Origin: Alphaproteobacteria bacterium
Lineage (GTDB): Bacteria > Pseudomonadota > Alphaproteobacteria > Sphingomonadales > Sphingomonadaceae
Assembly: GCA_018830415.1 (NCBI GenBank)
Contig: JAHJSJ010000054.1
Location: 1 to 24,615, forward strand
DNA length: 24,615 nucleotides
Direction of reading: 5' to 3'
Under the pieces are notes generated by a model. The model did no database searches and was not told where the DNA came from. It worked only from the letters and a program-made list of their open reading frames with translations. The translations under genes were made by a program, and so were the position numbers. Positions 9,801 to 17,700 of this stretch are shown in pieces; within the stretch, counting starts at the first letter, position 1; every line of letters begins with the position of its first letter.

Positions 9801-9908
9801 CGCGGCGAAGGCGCGGCGCGGTGCGAAGCTTTGGCGCAGGATCTGCTGGCGCTGGCCGATGGAGTGAACAGCGCTGATACCCAGCGGGCGGGCGGCAGCA
9901 GCAACTAA
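6819..9908 (+). CDS. MASE1-PAS hybrid sensor histidine kinase with receiver and HPt domains
   Basis: This is a 1029-residue membrane kinase holding every step of a phosphorelay except the final response regulator. A polar, low-complexity N-terminus (1-78) is followed by a multi-helix MASE1-type sensor (about 82-370) and a PAS domain (about 384-500). The HisKA domain has the H-box 'MSHEIRTPMNG' (H528). The HATPase domain has an N-box 'LNLIGNAVKF' and G-boxes 'DSGIGIS' and 'GGTGLGLSI'. The receiver domain has 'LLVEDHDINR', acceptor D828 in 'VLMDVQMPDCDG' and 'LAKPV'. The C-terminal HPt has H968 in 'LAHKLAGTA'. The signal is unknown, and no cognate DNA-binding regulator sits beside it. The start is uncertain: ATG 6819 lacks a Shine-Dalgarno, while ATG 7053, with AAGGA 5 nt upstream, would begin right at the membrane domain. 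Confidence 0.9.
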   Translation: MERRIERALDHEEGALDAILGAKIDSVGSETGATGGGQAAPAHGDVEAAGSGQAAGPVHPDASPHASGPDIIGPARIAMGNLDRASLLAAIIGGAAFLALAWLSLLIARPETHISPVWLPNACAAAFLLRAQLRNEVPFLLATFAAGLAANALVQLPDHIALVFALANVVEIIAVLVLTRWVVRGQSDMNQLPDLARFVWAGGLVGPALSALITVPVMGSGLDAILRGATSWFLTNSMAMVLIVPTALLLFDRVKGRRTATPAHPAESLALLIGGMVCTFLVFRQIYYPLMFLIQPITLMHAFRLGSLGSALHVGAVAVVAGAMTWAGLGPIAAAGGTGGMTELHLLQAFIAANFLTGLPVAAILAGRDRMTAALEAGKRQIDLLTDNITDAILRYDMDGVCTYASPSVSAVMGVPPETFVGNPVTARLHPDARDRTMQALGRLLGGISETERVTYRRFYDSPDDTAVFLEANCAVVRNPQTGAREGVVVAARDVTERVELELLLTRARHHAENAAQAKSAFLANMSHEIRTPMNGVLGFAELMLQGDLADDQRRFAELIVQSGRSMMTLLNDVLDLSKIESGQFTIDRAPVNLHDSLAECAALHRLAAENKGLTLDFAWAADEEPDQGGTAAQLPWIMTDGLRLRQIVLNLIGNAVKFTETGHIQINCTVTPNDVQVIVTDSGIGISPDRLEAIFHPFTQGEADTARRFGGTGLGLSISRHLATLLGGRIEVESRPGEGSRFTLILPATLVQPPTRDEPVEPVKPADLPIATRILLVEDHDINRLLMTEMLERCGQDVAVAHDGNEAIAMVIDSIMRGRPYDLVLMDVQMPDCDGYAATRAIRGEGIGPGLLPIIALTANAFPEDITAARAAGMQGHLAKPVAFAQLARTLQRWLPTRIVESGQPAATTTPAARASLLARSPQLITRWQARRSEAADAVRAGLTDGLFTQPASNPCTRRDQIAALAHKLAGTAALFDEPELGQCAAALERALKRGEGAARCEALAQDLLALADGVNSADTQRAGGSSN

Positions 9909-10021
9909 GTTCAGAGCCTACGCCCGCTGGCCGGGAATCGCGGTTTGTCTTCGAAGACCGGCCCCTCTGCTGACGCAACTTCTGCAACCGTGCAGCCGCG
10001 TAAACAAGCGGGAAATGCAAA

Positions 10022-10045
10022 CGGCGGCACCCATGGGTGCCGCCG
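10022..10045. terminator. Bidirectional terminator: perfect 24-bp palindrome between convergent genes
   Basis: A perfect palindrome with arms CGGCGGCACCCA and its complement lies between the stop of the hybrid kinase (9908) and the stop of the TonB-dependent receptor (10073). On the plus strand it is followed by GCCGCGTTTTC, and on the minus strand by a T-rich GTTTGCATTT. Its position between convergent genes and its symmetry suit a shared terminator, although the T-runs are weak. Confidence 0.65.
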
Positions 10046-10072
10046 CCGCGTTTTCAAAGCCAACCCGGGGGG

Positions 10073-13000
10073 TCAGAAATCGTAGCTGACGCCAACTTTG
10101 ATCCGCCAGACCGACGAGCTGATATTGACGTTATTGTCATTGTTGAAGGCATCTTCACCCGCAAAGCCGGAAATGATGTAGCGTCCCTCAGCATCGATCC
10201 CGGAGATGTTGGCAATATCCTGCAGACCGGCGAAATTGCGCCGCCGCTGCACGTTCCAGCTGCTGTCCAGCAGGTTGAGGAAGTTGTCGAACGATGCGAA
10301 CAGCTTGATCTTGTCATCACGACCGAACAGGCGGCCCGGCCCCGGCAGTTCCTGCGACAGCGACAGATCCATATCGTAATACCAGTCGTTGGTGCAGGTA
10401 TTGCGCGGGATCGAGCTGCCGACGTGCGCCTTGGCGCAGCCCAGGCCATTGGCAAAATCAACCAGATCCTGCACCGCAGCGGCATTGGAAGTCGGCGCGA
10501 TGTTGGGATCATTCACCCCGGTGGGCAGATAGACCAGTGCGTTGTCATTACCCGATGCGCTGTCGTTGAACACCCCGCCGCCGGTGAAGGTCAGGCTGAA
10601 AGGCCGACCCGAGCGTGCGATGAAGGAAACCGACAGGCGGCTGGCCAGATCGCTGAAGAATTCTTCCTTGAACGACAGCCGCGAAGTGATGTTATGACGC
10701 GAACCAAAGAACCCGCGCGAGGCATCGGGGTTCTGACGGTCAAACGCCGCCGTCAGGTCGAAATTCGAACCAGCGGTGGAGCTGAACATATTGCGCCGAT
10801 CCCGCGCATGGGTCCAGGCATAACCGAGGTTGAAATCAACCGAACCGCCTTCGGTAAACAGCCCGCCATTGAACCGCTTGTCCAGAATGAAGGAGGCAAT
10901 CTGGCTGTTGGTGCTGCCCGCATTGGTCAGCATCAATTCATCATCGCGGCTGGTGGCAAAACACGCCGCAGTGACGCCCGAGAATACCGGCCCGGGATTG
11001 AGACCGACCAGTTCGGCGTCGCAATTGTTAGCCAGCGGGTCGATCGCCCGGAAGATTGGGCGGCCGTCAATTGTAAAGCCGTCCAGCCCGCGTGACGGAT
11101 CAGGCGTTTGCGACAGGTCGACCAGCGTAAAAGGATTGCGCATGTGGCTGTAAATGTAATCGAGCGTCAGATTCCAGCCGCTAAAAAATCCGCTGTCGGC
11201 AAAATCGAGACCGGAAGTGAAGCCCAGATTGGCGCGGATCACGCTGGGCAGTTTGATATCCGGGCTAATCGATTGGGTGTCGCCCAAACCCGCAGCCGAA
11301 CGATTGACCGCCGCATCCACAAAACAGCTGGGCAGGCCGGTAAACTGTCCGCCAACCACCACATCAATCTGCCCTGCGGGACACGGCGCATCCTGCGTTG
11401 TGCCGGTGGCAAAGCCGCGGCCATCATTCTGGAAGGCATTGCCGAACCACACCAGCGGATCACCGCCGGAAAACACGCCGACGCCGCCGCGCAGCTGCGC
11501 ACCGGAAAACACCGCGAAATCATCCATATCGTATGTCAGTGCCAGACGCGGCATCACAATCGGATCTAGCGCGCTGAAACCGGTGTTGTTGCCAAAACCG
11601 TAACGGGCGACGAAATTCGGGTTGATCGCGGGCGCGCCGCCATCAAACCAGTCAACCCTGACGCCAATAACAGCATTGAGCTGGTCACTGATTTCCCATT
11701 CGTCTTGCGCAAACGCCGAATAGATCGTGCGATTGAAATCGGCCGCCGCATCGACGACATTGCCGGTCGAGGAGAAATTGCCGAACGCCCCTTCGGTCGC
11801 CCCGCTGATCACGTTGCCGGGAATGGTATTTGTCAGATTGTTGCCGGTACCGGGGGAAAGCAGCCCGGCTTCCAGATCGGCAATATTGCGGAAAACCAGC
11901 GTGCCGGTGGCATTCTGCACGAACAGATTGAACAGCGATGCGCGGTTGTATTCGACACCGACCTTGAACCGGTGCGCCCCGGCTTCCAGCGTGAGGGCAG
12001 CGCGGAACTGGTCGACATCGGTCTGCAGATCATTGGCCGAACGCGAATTGCCCGGACCGGCCATCACGGTGCCGTCAATCCCGGTAGGATTGTCGATACC
12101 AACGATGATCCGCGGGATGGGATTGTCCGATTGCGCCTCACCGCCACCGATCGGATCCTGCACGTCGCGGACTTCCGAGCGCGAATAGCGGATTTCCGAC
12201 GACAGATTGTCGGACCATTGCGAGAACAGGCGTCCCGAATAATAGTTCGACTTTGTCCCGCTGATGCGGAAAGTGTTGCGGCCCACCGCCTGCGGGTTGT
12301 TGCCGGTGAACAGATCGTCCGGCAGGGTGGAGCCTTCTTCGAGCCGCTGATAGGTCGTTTCCAGACGGTGATCATCGTTGATCTGGAAATCGGCACGGAC
12401 GAAATAGCGGTTGTTGGTGAAGGGGCGGCTGGTCACCAGATCGCCGGTATCAATACCGTAAACCCGGTTGAGCACTTCGCGCACTTCGTTGAACTGATCG
12501 ACCGTGATGCCAACCTGTTCGTTGGGGAAACCGCCGCCAACCGGGCCATTATCCTGCGACTGGCCGGCTTCCTGATGTTCATAGGCACCAAACAGGAACA
12601 GCCGGTCCTTGATCACCGGGCCGCCGAGGTAAACACCCCAGCGCTTGTCCGCTTCGATCGGGGCGACATTGCGAACTGTGCCGTCAGCAACGATCTTGTT
12701 GCCGCGCAGTCCATTATCCGAATATTCGAAGAACCCGCCGAAATGGTAATCATTGCTGCCTGATTTGGTCACGACATTGATCGCGCAACCGGTGAAGTTG
12801 GCATAATCGACATCGAACGGCGCGAATTGCACCTGCGTTTCGCGAACGGCATCGAACGGGATCGGGGTCGAGCTGCGCGAGCTGAAACCGGTATCGTTAA
12901 GCCCGAAAATGTCGCCCTGGCTGATCCCGTCAACCGTAAAGGCATTGCCGCGATCATTGCCGCCGAGGCAACTGATCCGGTCTGCGCCCGAACCGCCATC

Positions 13001-13510
13001 GTCGCGGTCCAGGCTGACGCGCGGATCGAACCGGATGATGTCGCGAATGTCGCGGTTGAAGCTGGGTGAGTTTTCAAGAACTTCTTGTGAAAATGCCGAG
13101 CCTGGCCCAACCGCCAGCTGGGTCACCGTGGCCCGTGAGCCAGTGACCAGAATGGTGCCCGAACCCGCCGCAAGCGAGAAGCTGACCCCGGTTGCGCCCT
13201 GCAGCGAGGTCGTGATGTCGGAAATCGTCTGACCTTCAAAACCATCGGCATCGGCGGTAACCGAGTAGGGCCCGCCAACAACCAGATTGGCTGCCGAGAA
13301 CCTGCCATCCGCCCCGGTTACCGTCGTCCGCGAGGCACCCGTGCGCGTATCGGTAACAACGACCGTCGCCCCGGAAATCGGTGCGCCGCTGTCATCTTTG
13401 ACCGTTCCCTGAATGCTGGACGTGATCTGCTGCGCGAACGCAGGCGTGGCAATCGTGGTGGTCGCAGCAAGGCTGACAATGCTGGCCGCAAGGAGGTATT
13501 TAAGCTTCAT
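10073..13510 (-). CDS. Oar-like TonB-dependent outer-membrane receptor with carboxypeptidase-regulatory domain
   Basis: This is a 1145-residue outer-membrane protein. A clear signal peptide ends at residue 26 ('...ATPAFA|QQ'). It is followed by a carboxypeptidase regulatory-like beta-sandwich (about 31-113; 'GTVKDDSGAPISGATVVVTD', 'TGADGRF'), a plug domain (about 125-260; 'DIRDIIRFDPR', 'FTVDGISQGD') and a long beta-barrel ending in 'VGVSYDF', a terminal aromatic typical of outer-membrane proteins. Length and domain order match the Oar/OmpA-related TonB-dependent transporters common in sphingomonads and myxobacteria. The substrate cannot be told from sequence; Oar proteins have been linked to protein or peptide export and adhesion as well as uptake. 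It stands alone as a transcription unit; the flanking TonB-like gene at 6001 is a possible but unproven partner. Confidence 0.93.
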   Translation of the reverse strand: MKLKYLLAASIVSLAATTTIATPAFAQQITSSIQGTVKDDSGAPISGATVVVTDTRTGASRTTVTGADGRFSAANLVVGGPYSVTADADGFEGQTISDITTSLQGATGVSFSLAAGSGTILVTGSRATVTQLAVGPGSAFSQEVLENSPSFNRDIRDIIRFDPRVSLDRDDGGSGADRISCLGGNDRGNAFTVDGISQGDIFGLNDTGFSSRSSTPIPFDAVRETQVQFAPFDVDYANFTGCAINVVTKSGSNDYHFGGFFEYSDNGLRGNKIVADGTVRNVAPIEADKRWGVYLGGPVIKDRLFLFGAYEHQEAGQSQDNGPVGGGFPNEQVGITVDQFNEVREVLNRVYGIDTGDLVTSRPFTNNRYFVRADFQINDDHRLETTYQRLEEGSTLPDDLFTGNNPQAVGRNTFRISGTKSNYYSGRLFSQWSDNLSSEIRYSRSEVRDVQDPIGGGEAQSDNPIPRIIVGIDNPTGIDGTVMAGPGNSRSANDLQTDVDQFRAALTLEAGAHRFKVGVEYNRASLFNLFVQNATGTLVFRNIADLEAGLLSPGTGNNLTNTIPGNVISGATEGAFGNFSSTGNVVDAAADFNRTIYSAFAQDEWEISDQLNAVIGVRVDWFDGGAPAINPNFVARYGFGNNTGFSALDPIVMPRLALTYDMDDFAVFSGAQLRGGVGVFSGGDPLVWFGNAFQNDGRGFATGTTQDAPCPAGQIDVVVGGQFTGLPSCFVDAAVNRSAAGLGDTQSISPDIKLPSVIRANLGFTSGLDFADSGFFSGWNLTLDYIYSHMRNPFTLVDLSQTPDPSRGLDGFTIDGRPIFRAIDPLANNCDAELVGLNPGPVFSGVTAACFATSRDDELMLTNAGSTNSQIASFILDKRFNGGLFTEGGSVDFNLGYAWTHARDRRNMFSSTAGSNFDLTAAFDRQNPDASRGFFGSRHNITSRLSFKEEFFSDLASRLSVSFIARSGRPFSLTFTGGGVFNDSASGNDNALVYLPTGVNDPNIAPTSNAAAVQDLVDFANGLGCAKAHVGSSIPRNTCTNDWYYDMDLSLSQELPGPGRLFGRDDKIKLFASFDNFLNLLDSSWNVQRRRNFAGLQDIANISGIDAEGRYIISGFAGEDAFNNDNNVNISSSVWRIKVGVSYDF

Positions 13511-13760
13511 GTGTGGAGCCCCTGAGCAATGAAGAGTTGTAGTAACGCGGCCCGCTTAGGCCCGAACGCTTGCGGCAAAGCGACTGTTCTGTGACAGTTT
13601 GATGAAAAACTCTGCCCTGATGCGCCGTTTCCTTAAAGCGCGCATTTCCGAACGCCAGAAGACTCTCGGAAACGCGCCATATCCGCGCGCAGGTGTTGCA
13701 TCGCCGCAACGCCCGGCGATTATTTCCTGATACGTGATTTTAGGCGGTTACCGGCGCAAA

Positions 13761-14690
13761 TCAGGCGAGATTGATCTCACGCAGGCGCTGCATCAGATAA
13801 TCGTGCGCGGTGATCGGTGCCGGCGGCGGAGTCGCGGCATCTGCATCAATGCATTCGGGCAGCGGTTCAATCAGGAAATCGGGCCGGAAATGCAGGAAAA
13901 ACGGCATAGAGAACCGCGCCCGCCGTGCCGCTTCGCCGCGCGGATTGACCACCCGGTGCGTGGTTGAACGCAGCCGCCCGTTGGTCTGGCGTTCCAGCAT
14001 ATCGCCGACATTGATCACCAGCGCGCCTGGCGGCACATCAACCGCGTGCCATTCGCCCTGACGGGTGAGCAGTTCGAGCCCGGCTTCCTCGGCCCCCAGC
14101 AGCAGCGTGATGGTGTTGATATCTTCGTGCCCGGCAGCGCGAATCGCGCCTTCGGGCGCGCCTTCGCCCAGCGGCGGGTAATGCAGCAGCCGCATCACCG
14201 AATTGCCGTCTTCAATGCTGTCCGCAAAGAAATCGCGCGGACGACCCAGATGCAGCGCAATCGCTTCGAGCACGCGCGCACCGGCCACTTCGAACGCGGC
14301 GAACAGCGCGCTCATGGTTTCGCGGAAGCCTTCGACCTCGTCCGGCCAGACATTGGGGGCCATGAATTCGGCCAGCGGATGCCCCGGCGGCAGGCTGCGG
14401 CCGACGTGCCAGAACTCCTTCAGGTCGAACACCTCGGCGTCCTTGGCCTTTTCGGTGCCGAACGGGGTGTACCCGCGCGCGCCGCCGCCGCCATCGATCT
14501 TGTAGGCGCGCTTGACCGGGTCGGGCAGCGCGAAGAACGCCTTTGACACCGCTTCGGCCTGATCGATCAGGTCTTGCGGGATGCCGTGATCGCGCACCAC
14601 GGCAAAGCCATATTCGCCAAAACTGCGGCCCAGTTCATCGGCGATGGTATCGAGCGGCTGGGCGAGCGAGACTGAAGCAATGTTGATCAT
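13761..14690 (-). CDS. Isopenicillin N synthase-like 2-oxoglutarate/Fe(II)-dependent oxygenase
   Basis: This is a 309-residue soluble enzyme of the IPNS-like non-haem iron dioxygenase superfamily. The N-terminal DIOX_N half has 'GFAVVRDHGIP' (28-38). The double-stranded beta-helix carries the iron triad H188 and D190 ('AGHEDINTITLLL') and H245 ('STTHRVVNP'), plus the RxS motif R259-S261 ('RFSMPFF') that binds the 2-oxoglutarate carboxylate in 2OG enzymes. All ligands are intact, so it should be active. The family includes enzymes acting on antibiotics, plant hormones and pyrimidines (thymine hydroxylases), so the substrate is open. It lies 56 nt downstream of a nucleoside transporter on the same strand, which hints at a nucleoside or nucleobase substrate. 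AAGGCGG lies about 7 nt before the ATG. Confidence 0.87.
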   Translation of the reverse strand: MINIASVSLAQPLDTIADELGRSFGEYGFAVVRDHGIPQDLIDQAEAVSKAFFALPDPVKRAYKIDGGGGARGYTPFGTEKAKDAEVFDLKEFWHVGRSLPPGHPLAEFMAPNVWPDEVEGFRETMSALFAAFEVAGARVLEAIALHLGRPRDFFADSIEDGNSVMRLLHYPPLGEGAPEGAIRAAGHEDINTITLLLGAEEAGLELLTRQGEWHAVDVPPGALVINVGDMLERQTNGRLRSTTHRVVNPRGEAARRARFSMPFFLHFRPDFLIEPLPECIDADAATPPPAPITAHDYLMQRLREINLA

Positions 14691-14746
14691 GACAGCCGCC
14701 TTACACCCGCGCCCACGCCGCTGCCAAGAGGGGCAGAGGAGTCAAA

Positions 14747-16228
14747 TTACAGCGGCAAAAACAGTCCCGCTAGCGCCGCGCTCATCAGATTGGCGAGGCT
14801 GCCTGCCGCGAGCGCTTTCAGCCCCAGCCGCGCGATCACCGGGCGTTGGTTCGGAGCCAGCCCGCCGGTCACCGCCATCTGGATCGCGATCGAGGAGAAA
14901 TTGGCAAAACCGCACAGCGCAAAGGTGATGATCGCCCGGCTGCGCGCGGTCAATTCACCCGCCTGCATCGCGCCCAGATCGATGAAGGCGACAAATTCAT
15001 TGAGCACGATCTTGGTGCCGAACAATCCCCCGGCAATCTGCGCCTGATCCCAATCCGAAATGCCGATCAGGAACATCACCGGCGCGAACAGATAGCCCAG
15101 CAGTTTCTGGAAACTGATATTCGCCAGCCATTCGGCGGTAGCAGGCGCAAACGGCGCGCCGATCTGATCGGCAAAGCCCACCATGCCGCCGCCGATCCCG
15201 GCCAGCGCCCCGTTCGCCAGCGCCACCAGCGCGACAAACACCATCACCATCGCGCCGACTGCTACTGCCAGTTTTACCCCGGTCTGGGTGCCTTGCGCGG
15301 CGGCTTCGATAATGTTGGCGGGGCGGTGGCCTTCTTCAAAGGTTTCGGCAGCCATCACTTCGTCGGACTTGCCGCTTTCGACCATCGCCGCAGGTCCAAC
15401 CGAGCTGATCCGAGCCTGCGGAAGTTCGACCGCGTGCCCGTTTTCGTCATACATCACCACGCGGGTCGCTTCGGCCAGCGAACCGGCTTTGCCGCGCGCG
15501 AGCGCCACGGCTGTCTGGCCGACGGCGTTGTTATGTTCGGGAGCCGTTGCCGCCGGATCATCGGGCATGATGATCTTGGCCATCAGGATCCCGCCCGGTG
15601 CCGACATGAACGCCGCCGCCAGCAGGAACGGCACCGCAGTTTCACCGATGAAGCTGGCATAGGCGGCCAGAATCGTGCCCGCGACACCCGCCATCCCCAC
15701 GGTCATCAAGGTAAAAAGCGCAGGCGCGGGCAGCGCGGCAAGATAGGGGCGCACCACCAGCGGGCTTTCCGATTGGCCGACAAAGATGTTGGCGGCAGAG
15801 CCGAGCGCTTCGACCCGGCTGATCCCGGTGATCCAGCCAATCGCTCCGCCCACCCAGCGCACCAGCCGCTGCATGATGCCAAGGTGGTAGAGGATCGAAA
15901 CAATCGCCGCGAAAAACACGATCACCGGCAGCGCGGCGATCACAAAGGTATTGGCGAACGGGTTGTTTTCCATCGGCCCGAACACCGATGTGATGCCGAC
16001 CTTGGAAAAATCGAGCAACGCGATCACGCCGCTGGAAAGCCCGCCGATGATCGCCACGCCCACATCGGTGCGCAGCACGATCAGCGCGGTGAACGCCTGC
16101 AAGGCAAACGCCGCGCCAACCACGCGCAGGTTGATCCTGCGCCGCCCTGATGACAGCGCAAAGGCAATACCCAGAATGGCGATGACCCCGGCAAGGCTCA
16201 GAAGGATCGGCGTGATACTCTCGTTCAC
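14747..16228 (-). CDS. Concentrative nucleoside transporter (CNT/NupC family)
   Basis: This is a 493-residue inner-membrane symporter for nucleosides. Family landmarks are clear: 'NIFVGQSESPLVVRPYL' (147-163), 'GETAVPFLLAAAFMSAPGG' (195-213), 'NIIEAAAQGTQTG' (305-317), 'GTKIVLNEFVAF' and 'ALCGFANFSSIAIQ' near the C-terminus. A GTG start at 16228 is chosen because it begins the first membrane helix ('NESITPILLSLAG') and has AAGGGG 12 nt upstream; the open frame extends further back to 16438 but that part is Arg/His-rich and unlike the family. Unusually, about 80 mostly polar residues (224-303) separate two conserved membrane blocks. It is probably co-transcribed with the Fe(II) oxygenase and is divergent from the queuosine-precursor transporter. 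Confidence 0.9.
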   Translation of the reverse strand: MNESITPILLSLAGVIAILGIAFALSSGRRRINLRVVGAAFALQAFTALIVLRTDVGVAIIGGLSSGVIALLDFSKVGITSVFGPMENNPFANTFVIAALPVIVFFAAIVSILYHLGIMQRLVRWVGGAIGWITGISRVEALGSAANIFVGQSESPLVVRPYLAALPAPALFTLMTVGMAGVAGTILAAYASFIGETAVPFLLAAAFMSAPGGILMAKIIMPDDPAATAPEHNNAVGQTAVALARGKAGSLAEATRVVMYDENGHAVELPQARISSVGPAAMVESGKSDEVMAAETFEEGHRPANIIEAAAQGTQTGVKLAVAVGAMVMVFVALVALANGALAGIGGGMVGFADQIGAPFAPATAEWLANISFQKLLGYLFAPVMFLIGISDWDQAQIAGGLFGTKIVLNEFVAFIDLGAMQAGELTARSRAIITFALCGFANFSSIAIQMAVTGGLAPNQRPVIARLGLKALAAGSLANLMSAALAGLFLPL

Positions 16229-16445
16229 GGTAGCAACGTGCCCCTTGCAATGTCTGAAAATAGTTAAGTGACGTGATCCCTGTTGCCCGCCGGTTGGCCC
16301 CCGCAGGCAATCATGCGGGCGTGGCAGTTTGCGACGCCAGTTGCAAGCCGGATGACAGCGCGCAGCGCGGTGGCTGGGCTGCGACCGGTGACAGGCGCGC
16401 ACGTGCCGCTTTTCTTTTGCGCGCGCGCTGGCTAGCAATCACGCG

Positions 16446-17168
16446 ATGAACGATACTCCATCCGCAGCGCAAGCCGCTGTTCCGTCGGCGCCAGCCAACC
16501 CCCTTGCAAACATGCCGCTGGGCCTGTTCGTTTTCACGCTGTTATATGGCGGGATGACGGTGCTGGCGGGCGTGCTGGCATTCAAGCAAGTGCAATTGTG
16601 GCCGACCGATCTGGCGGTTGAAAGCGGGATTTTCGCGTTCCTGCTGCTGGTGGTGATATCCAGCACGATGGCGCAATTATACGGACGCCAGTTTGCGCAG
16701 CGGATCGTGTGGTGGGGTTTTCTGCCGCTGTTGATTGCATCGCTGCTGATGCAACTGGTGCTGGGCCTGCCCGCTTCAACCGAGATGGTCGCGGGCCGCG
16801 CCGATGATCTGGCCGCGTTTGAACGGGTGCATTCAACCGTATGGCGCGTGTGGGCGGCTGGGCCGGCGGCCTATATCACCTCGCTGCTGCTCAATATCTG
16901 GATCTTTGACCGGTTGAGAGGCCGCAACAGTGGCGGCACGATTGATCTGATGGTGCGCGGCGCAATCGCATCGGCACTGTCGCAAGCGGTAGATTCGGTG
17001 ATCTTCATCACGCTGGCGTTTTACGGGCTGTTCCCGATCACCAACCTGTTGATCGGACAGGTGATCGCCAAGGTGGTGCTGAGCCTGGTGCTGGTGCCGT
17101 TCCTGATCACCGGCGGGGTGAAGGCAGCGAAATGGCTGGATGGGCGGGGTGCAAAACCGGGGGCTTGA
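16446..17168 (+). CDS. Queuosine-precursor transporter, YhhQ/VUT family
   Basis: This is a 240-residue integral membrane protein with about six hydrophobic segments. The region 'RVWAAGPAAYITSLLLNIWI' followed by 'ALSQAVDSVIFITLAFYG' carries the conserved Ser-Gln-x-x-Asp-(S/T) helix typical of the VUT_1/YhhQ family (PF02592). E. coli YhhQ imports the queuosine precursors preQ0/preQ1 used for tRNA modification. The specific substrate here is assigned by family only. The ATG at 16446 has no strong Shine-Dalgarno, and I see no preQ1 riboswitch in the 217-nt divergent intergenic region. trmB, another tRNA-modification gene, lies 0.6 kb downstream on the opposite strand, which may be chance. Confidence 0.85.
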   Translation: MNDTPSAAQAAVPSAPANPLANMPLGLFVFTLLYGGMTVLAGVLAFKQVQLWPTDLAVESGIFAFLLLVVISSTMAQLYGRQFAQRIVWWGFLPLLIASLLMQLVLGLPASTEMVAGRADDLAAFERVHSTVWRVWAAGPAAYITSLLLNIWIFDRLRGRNSGGTIDLMVRGAIASALSQAVDSVIFITLAFYGLFPITNLLIGQVIAKVVLSLVLVPFLITGGVKAAKWLDGRGAKPGA

Positions 17169-17220
17169 GCCTGCGCTGATTCGCGGTAATCTGATTTCCG
17201 GGAATCAGGGAGGGTTCAGC

Positions 17221-17541
17221 ATGAAAACCGGAATGATTATAATCGTCGCAGGCACCATTGCGCTCGCAGGCTGCGCGCCGGTCGGTGGGCCGGGGGTGAG
17301 CAGCTATTATGATTGCGGTGACGGCATCCGGCTCAAGGTTGATAGTCTTTCGGGCGACCGCGTGATGGTGCAGATGAACAATGACAAGCCCGTCACGCTC
17401 CCCGCCGACAAATCCGCATCAGGCGCAAAATACATGAGCGCGACGCACCAGTTCTGGAGCAAGGGCGACGAAGCCACGTGGACAGTGGGCCGCATGGTGC
17501 CGATGACCTGCCGGAAAGTGGCGGTGCCAAGGGGCGTTTGA
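17221..17541 (+). CDS. MliC-family lipoprotein (lysozyme inhibitor)
   Basis: This 106-residue protein has a lipoprotein signal peptide ('MKTGMIIIVAGTIALAGCAP') with lipobox LAGC, so the mature protein starts at C19 and is lipid-anchored. The mature part has the MliC/PliC pattern (PF09864): 'YYDCGDGIRLKVDS', 'PVTLPADKSASGAKYMS' and 'FWSKGDEATWTVG', with two cysteines able to form the usual disulfide. The family inhibits c-type lysozyme and protects the cell wall. GGAGG lies about 7 nt before the ATG and settles this start over an earlier in-frame one at 17140 inside the previous gene. The 52-nt gap from the YhhQ-like gene allows co-transcription. Confidence 0.82.
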   Translation: MKTGMIIIVAGTIALAGCAPVGGPGVSSYYDCGDGIRLKVDSLSGDRVMVQMNNDKPVTLPADKSASGAKYMSATHQFWSKGDEATWTVGRMVPMTCRKVAVPRGV

Positions 17542-17547
17542 GCAAGC

Positions 17548-17625
17548 TTCGCATTCTTGACGATGCGAAATCGGTCGCACAGCAACCGCATTGGCGACCG
17601 GCCTCAAGCAGCGAAGCGGTAGGCC
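17548..17625. other. Cluster of three successive hairpins downstream of the MliC gene
   Basis: Three inverted repeats follow one another: TTCGCAT/ATGCGAA (17548-17554 with 17563-17569), GGTCGC/GCGACC (17573-17578 with 17594-17599) and GGCCT/AGGCC (17600-17604 with 17621-17625). None is followed by a T-run. The block may act as a transcript end, be a worn palindromic repeat element, or encode a small structured RNA; the sequence alone does not decide. Confidence 0.4.
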
Positions 17626-17700
17626 AACAAGGACGCCCTCCTCATATCCGTGTAATCGAGTGCGATCCGCACCCGCGCGTCGGGAGGGATCATCGCAAAG

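Noticed and set aside
14846..16150. 434-codon open frame antisense to the nucleoside transporter
   Set aside because: His/Arg-rich shadow of a clearly recognised membrane protein.
16229..16445. preQ1 riboswitch before the YhhQ-type gene
   Set aside because: No compact hairpin with an A-rich tail near the start codon was seen; the leader has no obvious conserved elements.
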